Source: Owenia fusiformis (taxonomy: Eukaryota; Annelida; Polychaeta; Sabellida; Oweniidae). From it: 64,000 nt of DNA. The stretch's first letter is position 1. Every line of letters begins with the position of its first letter. The notes beneath the pieces were generated by a model, which saw only the letters and a list, made by a program, of their open reading frames with translations, had not been told where the DNA came from and searched no databases. The stretch covers positions 9,832,842 to 9,896,841 of the forward strand of contig CAIIXF020000011.1 in the NCBI GenBank assembly GCA_903813345.2. The letters are read 5' to 3'. This document shows positions 1 through 11,557 of the stretch, piece after piece. The position numbers and the translations under genes are program-made.

Positions 1-560
1 TTCTCAACCTTACTTAAAATTGAACCCTTCAATGACTGTATCATGTCCCATGTAGGTGGGTAGGTGTTACTTCGGTCCAAAGCCTTCTCTATATTCCGGC
101 TTTGAGGAGGAAGATTGAGCTGCCTTAGTATTATAAATATTGTAAATCATTGTGTCACACGCACAGTAAATATGGCATAATAATATGAAATATACCTTTA
201 TGTATAGATTTGAAGAACATCAGCTCACATGCCCGTCTGAATCTATTGTTATATTTGATTTCTTTAAGCGAGAATAATTTCAAATGTTATTCACGTCCAG
301 AACCGGAAGCCATTTTTAGCTACAGCGAGAAAATTTCACCATGTGTCAAACTCCGAAATGAAATTTTGAAATATCTAAATCCAGACAAGCAACGCTTCAT
401 CCTAAATATGATTAATATTCTTTAAAATATTTATAAAATTTATTAAAAATGAGTTCTAGGTGCATGTAGGTGCGTGTAGCACAGTACATACGAAATCAAT
501 GAAGTTTCGTCTAGCTGTAAGCTAGAGACTCGAGTAAGGTAGGTGGGTATGAGGTAGGAG
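1..560. other. No recognised feature
   Basis: AT-rich sequence, presumably a TULP4 intron because the two final exons follow. A short open frame at 210-425 has no recognisable domain and no convincing splice signals. Short near-repeats of TAGGTGGGTAGG and TAGGTGCGTGTAG are present. Confidence 0.4.
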
Positions 561-1577
561 GTTTTTTATACAAAACCCGGGCAATAACTCAAATACCGTT
601 GTCCCGATTTTGTTCATATTTTGTACACATATACCCTATGGGGGTAGAAATTCTGCTCGAATGCCAATTTTCAAAATGGCCGCTCATTCAAAAATGGCAT
701 ACCTGTCACACCTTCTTCCAAAAGCCCCTATGCCCCTTGTACTGACTTTTGCAATGTTTTAAACTTGGGTCCGAGCTGAAATTTGCCCTACTTTGCAAAA
801 TTAATGATTATTCAGCCAGAGATGACTCCCTGTGAATGAATGATATTCCATTACAAAGAGGAGTAATTTGGCTTTTGGTACATTGAATTAAAAGGATGCA
901 GTCAGCATTGGTATTATGTTTTCATCCAATATTGCATCGGGATCCGTACACTGACTTTTGCAATGTTTATAACTTGGCCCGAAGCTAATTTTGGCCCACT
1001 TTGCAAATGGAATGATTACTCGCCCAACCATGACCAAATATTAATGAATGAGATATCATTGTAAAGAGGAGATACGTGGCTTTAGGTTGCATTGAATGAA
1101 ATGAATGCTGTTATCACTGGTTTTGTGCTTTTCCAAGATAACAATCTGTTGCGTTTTTTTGATACGCACTGTATAAGCATGGCACACTGTCTGATGACAC
1201 TTTTGGTAGAAGGCGGCCATTTTGATAAATGGCCACCATTTTAACGTATTTTACTAGAACTCGAAAAGTAGTAGAGTGATTTTGTTCATATTTGGTATGT
1301 GAATACTAGAAGCATGGCACATTGTCTAATGACTTTTTTTGGTAGAAGGCGGCCATTTTGAAAAATGGCCACCATTTTAACGTATTTCACTAGAACTTGA
1401 AAAGTAGTGGGGCGATTTTGTTCATATTTGAATACTAGAAGCATGCCACATTGTCCACATTGGCCATTTTGAAAAATCGCTGCCATTTTTGCTATATACT
1501 TTGTTTGTAAAAATGCCACCCATGGCTGTTCGATGGGATTTGCTACGCTTTGGCGTTGCTGTCTAGTATAAAAATGG
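560..1577 (-). repeat. Family A modular repeat element, reversed copy, with family C units inside
   Basis: Read on the minus strand this starts at the head CTAGACAGCAACGCCAAAGCG followed by ATCCCATCGAAC (1535-1577). It has two tandem units containing CCAAATATGAACAAAATCGC and the palindromic word AAAATGGCGGCC (about 1200-1500), and finishes near 560 with TATTTGAGTTATTGCCCGGG. The (ACGG)n tract seen in other copies is missing. Between about 735 and 1172 lie two ~200-bp units of family C, with the end TTTTTGATACGCACTGTA. Confidence 0.65.
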
Positions 1578-1779
1578 GGGCCATTTAGTGCCGATTTTAA
1601 AATGATTTAGGTACAATATATAAAATTGTAATAGCAAATATGTTTTCAATGTAAAAAATTATATAGGACAATAATAAAGCTAGAATTGTAGATATCGAAG
1701 AAGCACACGGCAGCCATCTTGAAAAATGGCGGTCTTTACACGGTATACAAAAAGGTATTTTTTTACAGTAGTTTGTCAT

Positions 1780-2096
1780 TTTTTTACGGAAAAACGATTA
1801 AATACGGTACGGTACCTACCGTGAAAATACGGTAGGTTGGCAGGTATGCATAAGCATGGCACACTGTCTTATAACATTTTTGGCAATTAGGCGGTCATTT
1901 TTCAAAATGGCCACCATTGACATGTACATGTGCAATTTTGTTGAATGTGCCTTCTTAGAAGCATATTACACTTTCTGATGACAATTTGGATGTAGTGAAC
2001 ATCAATTTTGAAAATGTTGACTATTTTTGTGTGTTATTTTAGGATTGGCTGTTCGATGGGATCTGCTACGCTTTGGCGTTGCTGTTGTCTAGTTTG
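1780..2096 (-). repeat. ACGGGA-type repeat fragment and second family A head
   Basis: 1780-1845 is a fragment with ACGGTA/TACCGT words ending in GGTAGGTTGGCAGGTATGC, as in the repeats near 45.2 and 50.7 kb. It is followed by one decayed family A unit and a family A head (reverse of CAACGCCAAAGCGTAGCAG plus ATCCCATCGAAC) ending at about 2096. Confidence 0.55.
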
Positions 2097-2744
2097 ATGT
2101 GTAATCCACTTTTTTATTGGGGCTTTATTATGTTTATCAAAGCTGTTCCCCAGAGTTACACATATTGTCAAACTTATTTTGAGTTATGATTTTGTAACCG
2201 ATTCATGATTTTGTTAAGATAGAATCTATGAACATACATTAGTGAATCGAGATCGTCAGGTGGAAGATCTATCATTGGTGCAACTACGTTCCCTTTGGTA
2301 CCTCCTGACTTAAATTGAAAAAGGAACTTTTTTATTCATTTTGTACAGCGAACATTGGAAATGAATAGTTTGTGCTTTTTAGCTCACATGTTCTAGTATG
2401 AGTAATTTGTTTTTGCCCACTTCTCTTTGCTCAAGTAGCATCTTAACACTGGAGTTTTCGCCATCCACTTTCTTCCTTTTCACACTCCCACACCCTAATC
2501 ATAATCATATTTTCAAATTGTGAATCGCAAAATAGCAATCTGAACACGTGGAATTTAAATAAATTAATAATACATTAAATTTGGCGAAACAGGTCTGAAA
2601 TGCCTATCATAAGCATAAAAGACTCATAAATCTCATTGACGAAAAGCCATCCTTTTATACATAAACCTAAAAATATTGAATGAAAGAAAAAATTAAATAA
2701 AAAACCTCAGTTTAAGGGTATATAAAATGCCTCTTTTGTTTCAG
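2097..2744. other. Intron sequence before the TULP4 exon, no feature seen
   Basis: AT-rich DNA without recognised coding potential or repeat. The only functional signals are the polypyrimidine tract and acceptor at 2731-2744. Confidence 0.4.
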
Positions 2745-2942
2745 CTACGCAAGGTCAAGTATGTGAAGGGAGAGGTAGAGAAAAGCAGGAGTGACTATGG
2801 GCAGAAGCTGGCTAGGGAATTCACAATGCACAACAAAGCTCCTCTATGGAATGAGAATAGTCAGGTTTACCAATTAGACTTTGGAGGAAGAGTCACACAG
2901 GAGTCTGCCAAAAATTTCCAGATTGATTTAAATGGAAAACAG
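2745..2942 (+). CDS. TULP4: TULP4-like tubby domain protein, penultimate coding exon
   Basis: This 198-nt exon encodes a piece of the C-terminal tubby domain, including [17 protein letters not shown], then [13 protein letters not shown]. That order (K.P.WN, then GRVT..S.KNFQ) is the tubby-family signature. It follows a TTTGTTTCAG acceptor and ends at CAG|GTGAAG. It joins in phase 0 to the exon at 3746, which gives ...LNGKQ|VMQFGRIDG. Tubby domains bind phosphoinositides. TULP4 is the large family member with WD40 repeats and a SOCS box upstream of a split tubby domain, and it is thought to serve as a substrate adaptor for a cullin-RING ubiquitin ligase. The WD40 and SOCS exons are not in this window and should lie to the left. 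The ATG at 2727 is inside the intron and is not a start. Family membership is sure; the TULP4 subtype rests on the sequence of the last exon. Confidence 0.86.
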
Positions 2943-3745
2943 GTGAAGTGTACATATGACCACCTTCAAGGGAAATATTAAAACTACTATGATATCCCAG
3001 CATGAGTATTCTTTACAACTGATGTTTCCAAGTCTGTCTTTTATTAGTGTTTAAAGACATTCGTCAATGTACAAGAGAGGCACTTGTCTAGCATATTCAA
3101 ATCATATGAATCGTTGCAAAAAGATCGCGCACATATTCTTAAAGATTCCACAATGTGACGTTTTTGAGAAAAATGTACATTTATGGAAATCCTTTCGTCC
3201 TCCACATTTGCCTCTACATCTAAAAATAGGTGAATGGCAATTCGCCCCATTTTAATGATTTTTGAAAACCTTTCGTCCTCCACTTTTCCACATACAACAG
3301 GAAACAAATGTTTGCGAACAAAATCAACTATTTATTAATAAACTACAGTTTATGAGCAAAATAATCATGTATGATTTATTAAAAATTGGTCTCATATTTC
3401 AATGTACACCTGAAAAGTTGAAGGTAACAAAAAATGAGCAAAAAGGTCACTGTCGACAGATTTTATTTTTCAAACTATATAACAGCAGATATTTGCCAGA
3501 TTTTGAGGTAAAAAACTCTTTTTTAAAAAAAGAACATGCAAGAATTGTGAAAAGAGTGTACTTGATTTGAAAACTCCATTAATGTAGCTTTAAAATAATA
3601 TATACATTTGATTAGAATAATATCTTATATTTGTTGTAGTATCAATTTGAAAAACTTTTTGAGTTTCAAAAATTCGTTCCAGCGTACTCAGTCATAATAA
3701 CACTTGGTAAAATTAATTAATAAATCTCTCCATTTTACCTTTCAG

Positions 3746-3862
3746 GTGATGCAGTTTGGAAGAATAGATGGCAATGCATACACACTTGATTTCCAGCACC
3801 CATTCTCAGCCCTTCAGGCATTCTCCGTTGCTTTAGCTAATGTAACACAGAGATTAAAGTGA
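3746..3862 (+). CDS. TULP4: TULP4-like tubby domain protein, last coding exon with stop
   Basis: The exon follows a polypyrimidine tract and TTTCAG acceptor and encodes 38 residues plus TGA at 3860-3862. It opens with VMQFGRIDGNAYTLDF and continues with HPFSALQAFSVALANV. This is the final beta strand and central hydrophobic helix that end every tubby domain (..MQFG+...Y..DF..P.SA.QAFA.AL..). Classical TUB/TULP1-3 proteins end in a SFDSKLACE-like tail; here the tail is NVTQRLK, which I associate with TULP4. The intron between this exon and the previous one is 803 bp (2943-3745). No nearby AATAAA is seen after the stop; one lies at about 6489, so the 3' UTR end is uncertain. The last codons sit inside a degenerate 40-bp repeat that continues downstream. 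Confidence 0.88.
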   Translation: MMQFGRIDGNAYTLDFQHPFSALQAFSVALANVTQRLK

Positions 3863-4542
3863 TTCTGTCTGTTTAGCTCATGGAGACATTAGGCTTGCAG
3901 TGTTTGTCACAAATTAACTGTGAACGCAAAGTAAATGAATCAATACAGTAATATGTTTTACGCACATGCAAAACAAGCATTAACTAAGTCTACTTCAGAT
4001 ACCCGATCAGCTTTAGCTTTGTGTTTTGAACATGAGATTTACAATTTCACATTGGTGTCAACAAGAATCATTCTAGTCATGTCTGTTGCTGGCAATTTTG
4101 ATTTCGATGCACGGTATAATGCTTTCTGAAGAAAATGATGTGTGTCATACATGTTTTAGCTCCAAATATCTTACAAAACAGCTGGTTTAAATATGTATCA
4201 TAGAAAACTAGCTTTATAACTATCAATGGCACAATGATGTATAGTCTAAGTAATGTAGTAAACACTGTAACCGAACAGTTGTTTATGTGGGAAAACTATG
4301 TGCATTTGTATAGGGTGATTTATACATACAGGTTGCCATTTCGATTTTAAATGCTTTGCTTAAAGTCTCCATTGTTCCACAAAGACTAAAGTAATTCTTG
4401 TCTGATTAGCTACATGTAATGCCACTCAGACAAAAGTAAGCTCTGTCAAATTAACTTATGCCACACAGAGACTAAAGTAATTCTATCTATTTAGCTCATG
4501 TCACATAGAGACTAAATTAATTCTCTCTGCTTAGTTAGTATG
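3833..4542 (+). repeat. Degenerate ~40-bp repeat overlapping the TULP4 stop codon
   Basis: The words TTTAGCT.ATGTNACACAGAG and A.TAAAGTGATTCTGTCTG begin in the coding end (3833-3872) and start again at 3873. Diverged copies recur at about 4375-4420, 4459-4500 and 4501-4540, with weaker traces near 4770 and 5940. The copies after the stop are non-coding and decayed. This is direct observation; duplication of the exon end as the origin is inference. Confidence 0.6.
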
Positions 4543-4553
4543 GAATTTATTTT

Positions 4554-5548
4554 GTATCAAAATTGGACATTACATGATCCATTGGAAAAATCGAACTATA
4601 TGCATGATGCAATACTCGAACTAATGATTCGAAACTCGCATCATACTATGCGAAATACGCATCATTATATGCTAAACTGGCATCATCGTATGCCATTTTC
4701 AATCCATGTTATACCAACAGTAAATTTTCTTACATAACGTATTTTCATTCACACACGCACTGGTTGTATCAAGTGTCACACAAAGAGTTAGCACTAACTC
4801 CAATCACTTTCCAAAAATCCAAAAGCAATGTTGAAATGTCACACGGATTGTGTTATATATTGCATAGAATACTGAAAGAATTACACATGGATCAAAGTTC
4901 AAACTGGCATAGGATGGTTCCCGCTCGCATAGGCTGTCACAAACAAGTTGCACTTCACATAGGATGGGAGATTTGAAGTCACGTGATATTTACATCCTGG
5001 TTTCTACAATATGGCTCCCTCCGTTGAAATGTTATATAATGTAAATTTCAAAAATTAGAAATATATAATTTAGCCTAATTTGGGCCTCTCCTCTCCGGTC
5101 CCCCTTTCTCCATTTTTCTAATGGATACCCTAGGCCCTTGGCTAGGGAGACGTACAGTGGCCATTTATTGAGAAACTACAAACTAGATGTTATTTCATTC
5201 AGTGCAAAAGAAATGCGAGATTTAGGAAAAAATCTCTAGAAAGCAATTTATGTTACATCAAGGTGCGTGATCGGTACATCAAGGTGTGTGATCGGCACAT
5301 CATGGTTTGTGAAGGGAAAAACGTTTGTGCGAGCAGCATAAGCATTTGTTTGACTTGTGTACCCTGTTCGATGTCATTTTTAAACAATGCATACACAAAT
5401 ACGCTGTACAAGTGTGATTTTACAAACATAGTGTCTGCTAACTCGAACAAACCATGTATGAAATCACACGGATTGTGTATGTATTCTGCTAAACACTATT
5501 TTATGTGTTAGAGATATCACATAAATATAAGATGTCCAATTTTGATAC
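4554..5548. repeat. Inverted-repeat element, 17-bp exact ends
   Basis: GTATCAAAATTGGACAT at 4554-4570 is exactly complementary to 5532-5548. A TCACACGGATTGTGT word occurs inside at about 4839 and again at 5464. No transposase-like frame is seen. A target-site duplication could not be identified, so the boundaries are the matching repeats only. Confidence 0.45.
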
Positions 5549-5559
5549 AGTTTTAACAC

Positions 5560-5815
5560 CACAAGATCAAAGATATCAAATGAGATGTTAATTTCATGTC
5601 TTTGGAATTTCCTTCTGAATTTCCCATAAAATCTCAAGAAGTGATTTTGTCTCAATGTTGATTTTCCGAAAATTCTCTTGAAAGCCCATGGCCAAACTTG
5701 ATATCAAATTATCATCCATAGATTCAAGTTTATGCACATAAAAAATTGGAATGATAGGTATATAAGAAATTATTGCACTTTCAGAGGGTTCTGTTTTTTG
5801 GGTCACCCTGTATCG
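5560..5815 (-). repeat. Probable mariner/Tc1-type element end
   Basis: On the minus strand the sequence opens with TACAGGGTGACCCAAAAAAC, a typical outer TIR word of mariner-like elements, followed by AT-rich DNA. No second end or transposase was found. Confidence 0.35.
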
Positions 5816-6106
5816 CTCATTTGAGGACAAATTATAGCCCCAAAGTAGTCATAGTTGAATCATTTCACTTTTATAGAAAAAATTAGTGTTTTGATCAATG
5901 AAAACGTGTAAAAACTATTTTGTAATTCCCTGCAAATTTAGCTAGTGTCACACAGACTAAACTAAGCTTATGCCACTTACAGAGTAGTTCAAAACAATTT
6001 CACCCAGCAATGTTTTAACACAAAATAACTGAATTCTTATTTGCCTCTAGCTAATGGTACTTGTACATAGGCGCAACGTTGTTGTCATGGATAGTCTGTT
6101 GGTATC

Positions 6107-6447
6107 AATAGGGGGGAACCCCCAGAGTTTCAGCGATGACTGACATATTACGTCTCTTTCGTACCACCTTCGTTTGCGCAAATTCTCACCAGTAAGCATC
6201 GTTATGATGTTTTAACCTATGTAAGCATATTCCTTACATTTTTCTTTAACTTGATATGAAAATCCAAGCTATTATATAACACGCTAGAAATTAGCATAAT
6301 ACTATTCAAAGCGTTATTAGAAAATTTTGAATCTGCCATTTTTGTTTGTCAATTTGGACCAATCAGAGTATACGTCATCTCAATACAGGTTTACATTATA
6401 ATAAGCGTATGTCATCTTTGAACTCTGGGGTTAATCCCTCCCCTGTT
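6107..6447. repeat. MITE-like inverted repeat
   Basis: The left arm AATAGGGGGGAACCCCCAGA with GTTTCAGCGATGAC pairs with the right arm, whose complement reads AACAGGGGAGGGATTAACCC then CAGAGTTCAAAGATGAC. About 340 bp long, non-coding. The arms are imperfect and no clear target duplication was found. Confidence 0.5.
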
Positions 6448-6619
6448 TGTATCCAGAGTATCTATTAAGTTGTATAACAGAACATATAATAAATTCAGTA
6501 TTATAATGCAAAGCAACAAGGCATGTTATTCCGTTTTGTGCAGTAGAATCTGGTAGACATCCTTTTGTGAGTCTGCGAAAAGATTTCACAATCTATTATT
6601 GATATTCCATGCGTTCGAC

Positions 6620-7150
6620 TTTTTTATTTTTTATTTATTTATTTATTCATTTATATTTCAACATCAAATGTACAGTAAACGGGTGACACTTATCGTGTAT
6701 ATTCCCGTGTTTAATATCAAACATGAAATGTACAGATTGGGGATCTGCTTTGTGTGATGAATGCTACTATCTATGACTGACTAATTATGTGTCATATAAT
6801 GCCCACTATGGATATCTAAAATTGATACTATTGATTGATAAAATATTTTTTCAATTCTTTCTTCATAATAAAAATACTTCCAGATGGTGTTATTTCAGTA
6901 GGTAATGAATTCCAAATTGATGGTGCAGTAAAAGATATCAAAGCTTTACCATAATTTGTTCGAATTTTGGGTTTGTCATAATTAACCCTATTTCGGGTGT
7001 TGTAAGCATGTCTCTCTTGGATGGTACTGAAAAGGTTTGAAAAAATTGTATGATAATTATGGAGTTTATTAATCCATTTGTACACGAAAAGGCATTTCAA
7101 CTGCTTATTAATATCAAATATAATCAAAGTGTTCAGTTGTTTAAACATCT
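6620..7150 (-). pseudogene. Non-LTR retrotransposon (CR1/L2/jockey-like) ORF2 C-terminal remnant
   Basis: The minus-strand frame at 7148-6828 encodes about 106 residues with HAYNTRNRVNYDKPKIRTNY, then GKALISFTAPSIWNSLPTEI and a final KKELKKYF. This is the tail of the reverse-transcriptase protein in CR1/L2/jockey-type LINEs (YNTR, RT..G...., GP.IWN.LP, FK..L). A stop lies just upstream in frame, so the element is 5'-truncated. The 3' tail at about 6620-6660 is an (AAAT)n run, typical of LINE 3' ends. It is a dead insertion downstream of TULP4. Confidence 0.8.
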
Positions 7151-7295
7151 TGAAGTTTGGATTTTATTATGGTGTGATAAAAGAATAATGAAAGAAAGAA
7201 AATGAAGTGCTGATTATGCATCCAGCTATTTAATATTCACAAAGATATACGTTACCGCAATGCCGTCAATCTGGAAAAATATTTTGTCATCTGCA

Positions 7296-7345
7296 TGCCC
7301 GTAGCCAGGTTTTGGTAAGGGGGGGGGGCACCCTATCCACACACA
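7296..7345 (+). repeat. Fragment of the CCCGTAGCC MITE family
   Basis: GCCCGTAGCCAGGTTTTGG followed by a G10 run matches the end of the element at 19771-19955. No opposite end was found nearby. Confidence 0.4.
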
Positions 7346-7939
7346 AAATGTTTTCATGCTTAACCAACTTCACATTGTGACCCTAAGGGTGTTATTAACA
7401 GGACACCAGGGATGGCCACGGAAACAAGGGAGGAGACCCAAAAATTTCCGCTTGCACAGAAGAAAATCAGGGCCTAAAGGATGTGTCCGGATATATGCGC
7501 TTTTGGTCCCTCAGTCAAATGTATGTGAAATATGTTTTTTACTGTCCTAGTTATATTTGATAAGTATATTAACTTTTTCATGAGTTTTGATGCATAATTA
7601 ACTCCCTGCTGAGAGTCAGAATAAGTATCTTAACAAAAATAAAATAGTCATTAGAGAGATTTCGCACATAAGTGAAAGTACAACTTATACGTATACGTAT
7701 ACTTTAAAGGGTCGTGTCGAACTATTATATTTACTAAAATCAATTTTAAATTGTACTTAATGGAACATAACTATTCCCGTTATAGAAAAGCTCCACCAAC
7801 TAGAGACTGTGAATGCACTGTCATCTGCACGTGTAGATTATGCACATTATAATTAAATGCTTGCTTCCGTGTCCTTGTAGTTGTAGTGTATTATAAACAC
7901 GATCCTTTAAAGTGAGTCATGATTCTTTAAAGTGAGTCA
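7346..7939. other. No recognised feature apart from a 21-bp tandem duplication
   Basis: AT-rich sequence. The 64-residue open frame at 7356-7550 has no recognised domain. Immediately before the next element, TTTAAAGTGAGTCAT is duplicated in tandem (about 7905-7940). Confidence 0.35.
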
Positions 7940-7942
7940 TTA

Positions 7943-9100
7943 CCCCCGTATCACACCAAACTAGTTCTTACCCGTTCTTGCCAGTCCTACGAAAATGTCG
8001 TAAAACGGGCTCAATCTGGCTGCGGTCGGGATATATGTCTAAAATAATTAGCTAATTCGTTCATAAACAGTCTTCAATACGTCCATCTCATTCGCAGTTC
8101 GTTCAGGTCGCACCACGTCGGTGTGCAACGTAGTATAAACCGTCCCTTAGTCTAGAAGGTCATAATGACCTGATTACAGAACGGCATGGTCGCCATCGAA
8201 TTTTGAATCGATTCAAAATTCTAAATCACGTTCCCCGTCCAGGAAAGTTCATGAAGTTCGTAAACAGACCGTAGAACGTTGTAGCTACGTTCATTCAGTT
8301 CACACACAGTTTAAAGGGTTCCGATTAGCATCCCGTATAAAAACAATATGGCGGCTCCAGGCAAATCAACTGGATCAGTCCATTTTAATTAAGAAATAAG
8401 GGGAGTTCTGTAAAATCCAGTTTATTGAAATTGTCTTTGAGATAAAGTAATCCGTTTATAATGGTTTTGAAAACGTTATCCAAATGGTGATTGTGTTCAA
8501 AGAATACATGTACAACAGCCAATATAAATCCTTGTATTAGAAACCGGTTTGTCTTGCTTTGTTTCATTTGTAGGATATTTCACATGCCAAGCTGTGTGCT
8601 ATTACGTTATGGGGAAATTTAGATGCCAATTTTTCCTTATTGTACACAAATAGAAGATCCTGAAACTTCACCCATAAATGTGGAATTGATTTGTCAAAAT
8701 AAAAATCACCCTTTTATAAATGTGTGACGATCTATAATATACTTATGCTATATAACAGTTAGAGGTGTTGACACAACGACCTCGAACCTGTGAACCCTTG
8801 AGTATTATTCCGGGATCGGGCCTTTTATACTAAACGGTGAGCAACACAAAAAACGAGCGTTCGATTTGCTAAACGATATGCGTTACCCTTTAAAACCAAT
8901 TTGGCAACGTTTTGACGATCACCAGAAATTTTTAGCATGCTCTAAGTTCTGGAGGACCTACTCGTTCTAGTAGTTTCATGAAGTTTTTAAACAGATCCCA
9001 AACGGTTCTTAGTTGGTTCTTAATACGTCAAATCCGTTCGTGTACAGTTTAAGCCCGTTTTCGAGAACGTAGTGAGAACCAGTTTAGTGTGATAGTAGGG
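7943..9100. mobile_element. Non-autonomous TIR element flanked by TTA (Harbinger-like)
   Basis: The left end CCCCCGTATCACACCAAACT pairs with the right end, whose complement reads CCCTACTATCACACTAAACT. TTA flanks it on both sides (7940-7942, 9101-9103). Three-base TTA/TAA duplications are typical of the PIF/Harbinger superfamily. The 1158-bp interior has no transposase frame. A lone right end of the same family lies at 16180-16278. The superfamily name is inference from the target site only. Confidence 0.65.
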
Positions 9101-9103
9101 TTA

Positions 9104-9740
9104 CATAAACAAGTTGATTATTTCAATGTTTTCACGATCAGTATAAGTTCAATGAACTTACAAAACGGTATATTTACGTAGATGATAACGTATACAGTTG
9201 GATCTCCGTATAAAGATTTGCCTACATGTGATGTGGAACAATTGACCGCAAGCATTTTTAAAAATTAATTGGCTGAGTGGTAACAGTATCCAATCAAATA
9301 CTTTAACCATCAATTTGAAACACCAATCAAACCAGTAGGTTCTAGCAATTCCTGGAAACGACCCTTCAGTAGCTCAACAAATGACATACAGGGTGTTTCG
9401 TAACGAGCATCTCCAAAAAGTCAATTTGAGAAGAGATGGGTCTATAACATATGTACTATATATGAGCCTATTTTATTCTAGACAAACTTATTTGGATCAA
9501 CTAAACATGCTACCATTCAAGAAAGTAAAAATGGCATCCCTTTGACCTGTATTTATTACAGTCCGAGAAGATCTTTCCTATAAGTATAAGTATACGTTAT
9601 AAGTTGTACTTTCACGAGGTGCGAAATCTCTCTATTGTCATAGAACAAGTCACAGGACGTGAACGAGATCACACCATCAAATAGGCAGACACTATGAAAC
9701 TGTTCTCCTATTATGTTTACAAATTTCAAGAACAAGAAAA
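9104..9740. other. Mostly unassigned; one possible mariner-type end
   Basis: ACAGGGTGTTTCGTAACG at about 9390 resembles the outer end of a mariner-like element. The remainder is AT-rich DNA with no gene seen. Confidence 0.3.
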
Positions 9741-10255
9741 CAAGATGGCCGCCCAAAAGTTAATCAGCTCTAGTACTTGATATCCTCTATCATTTGTGTA
9801 AATTTGAAGGAAATCCGATGAGCGGTTTTCCTGAAATGGCGATGACAAGATTTTTCGAAAAACCTTCAAAATGGCCACCAGAAAACAAGATGGGCGCCAA
9901 AAAGTTAATCAGCTCTAGTACTTGATATCCTCTATCATGTGTGTAAATTTGAAGGAAATCCGATGAGCGGATCTTCTGAAATGGCGATGACAAGATTTTT
10001 CGAAAAATCTTCAAAATGGCTGCCAGAAAACAAGATGGCCGCCCAAAAGTTAATCAGCTCTAGTACTTGATATCCTCTATCATTTGTGTAAATTTGAAGG
10101 AAATCCAATGAGCGGTTTTCCCGAAATGGGGATGACAAGATTTTTCGAAAAACCTTCAAAATGGCCGCCAGAAAACAAGATGGCCACCCAAAAGTTAATC
10201 AGCTCTAGTACTTCATATGCTCTATCATCTCTGCGAATTTGAAGAAAATCTGATG
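9741..10255 (+). repeat. 145-bp tandem repeat, about 3.5 copies
   Basis: CAAGATGG begins units at 9741, 9886, 10031 and 10176, an exact 145-bp period. Units carry TTAATCAGCTCTAGTACTTG and ATGGCGATGACAAGATTTTT and are highly similar. The apparent 74-residue open frames on the minus strand repeat with the array and are not genes. Confidence 0.9.
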
Positions 10256-10322
10256 AGGACGATCACGATCACGACCACGACCACGATCACGACCACGATC
10301 ACGACCACGACCACGACCAGTA
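10256..10322 (+). repeat. CACGAC/CACGAT hexanucleotide microsatellite
   Basis: About eleven 6-bp units of CACGA(C/T) directly abut the truncated last 145-bp unit. The Arg-Asp-rich or Thr-rich translations of this tract are artefacts. Confidence 0.9.
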
Positions 10323-10439
10323 TGACGACTATATCCCACCGATGGTGTGATAAAAAAACACCAATGGCAATATGTATGACATACAAAGAAGAAATAACTT
10401 TTAAGACCCATGAAGAATTAAAAAGAAAATCATATTTTT

Positions 10440-10900
10440 GAAATATATTTAAGGATTAAAATTTTTTCAACTGAAGGGGGAAAACAAGATGGCTGCCATT
10501 TGATGTAAGAAATATCAGAAAAAAGTATTTTTAGGCTTATTTAGCATTCTGGGCAATTCTGGTGCATTCTGAGCGATTCTAGGATCAAAACTTATGATTT
10601 GCGATTTTTTTAGCGCATTCTGGGCGATTCTGATGCATTCTGATCGTTCTAGGGATCAAAATATATGATTTACATATTAAAAAATCGATTTGACACGTTC
10701 TGAGCGATTCTAGGATCAAAATATATGATTAATAAGAAATCAGGGACATGCTTCCCTGAAAAAGTTCTGGGCTGATTTAGTGCGTTTTTGGCAATTCGAG
10801 GATCAAAATATATGATTTATGTATTTATATAAAAATTGAATATTTAGGCTTATTTGGCACCTTCTGAGCGATTATAAGGATCAAACAAAATATATGATTA
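10440..10900 (+). repeat. Degenerate tandem repeat with GCATTCTGAGCGATTCTAGG
   Basis: GGATCAAAATATATGATT plus GCATTCTGAGCGATTCTAGG recur about five times with variable spacing (roughly 60-100 bp). It begins after another AAACAAGATGGCTGCC word at 10482. Confidence 0.65.
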
Positions 10901-11557
10901 ATTTCCGAATCATTTACTTGCCTCGCTATTCTAGTCAATTTAGAATTTTATAAAAAGAAAGTGGCAATCACATCAAAATACACCGTACATATGTCACCAA
11001 AGGACCTTATACACCTTCCTTTGGGATCTCCCTATGAGAAAAAAATAATTCATCTGATTTTTCAAAGTGAGTATTCTGCTTTAATTATAACATTTATATG
11101 CACACTAGTATCTTGTTGACCTATATTAAGCACTGTATTGATGTATAGGCCACTTATTACAGATTTTACATTTTGGCATGCCAACCTAAGGTCCTTACCA
11201 TGGCATGGGTGCACTAAGGTCCTATCACTTTTGGAAGAGTATTTTCATTCAAAAGGTAGTATAGGAGTCGATACATTTTATAAGCACAACATTTGAATAC
11301 ACACTCAGTGGAGTCAGTTACTTGAATAAAACCTAGACATTGCAAATCTATATAGTAATGTATTAGTATAGTATATAATTTATCAATTGTGCAAAACTAG
11401 ACCCATGCAGAACAGTTCTAGTGATAAAGACAATCTTCCCATTACAAACCAAAGGCTTTACCAAAATGCCCAAAAAATCACTATTGATTTTTCTATTATT
11501 GCAGACATTTATGGTTAGTTTATTGACTAAATTTCACAAACAGGCACAATTCTAAAC
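10900..11557. other. No recognised feature
   Basis: AT-rich DNA without a gene or clear repeat. AAGGACCTTA/AAGGTCCTTA words recur (10999, 11189, 11216) but with no regular period. Confidence 0.35.

Noticed and set aside
210-425. 71-residue frame as an upstream TULP4 exon
   Set aside because: No tubby, WD40 or SOCS-box pattern and no fitting splice sites.
9790-10159. Two similar 74-residue minus-strand proteins
   Set aside because: They repeat with the 145-bp tandem array.
10205-10441. Arg-Asp-rich or Thr-rich short proteins
   Set aside because: Produced by the CACGAC/CACGAT microsatellite.
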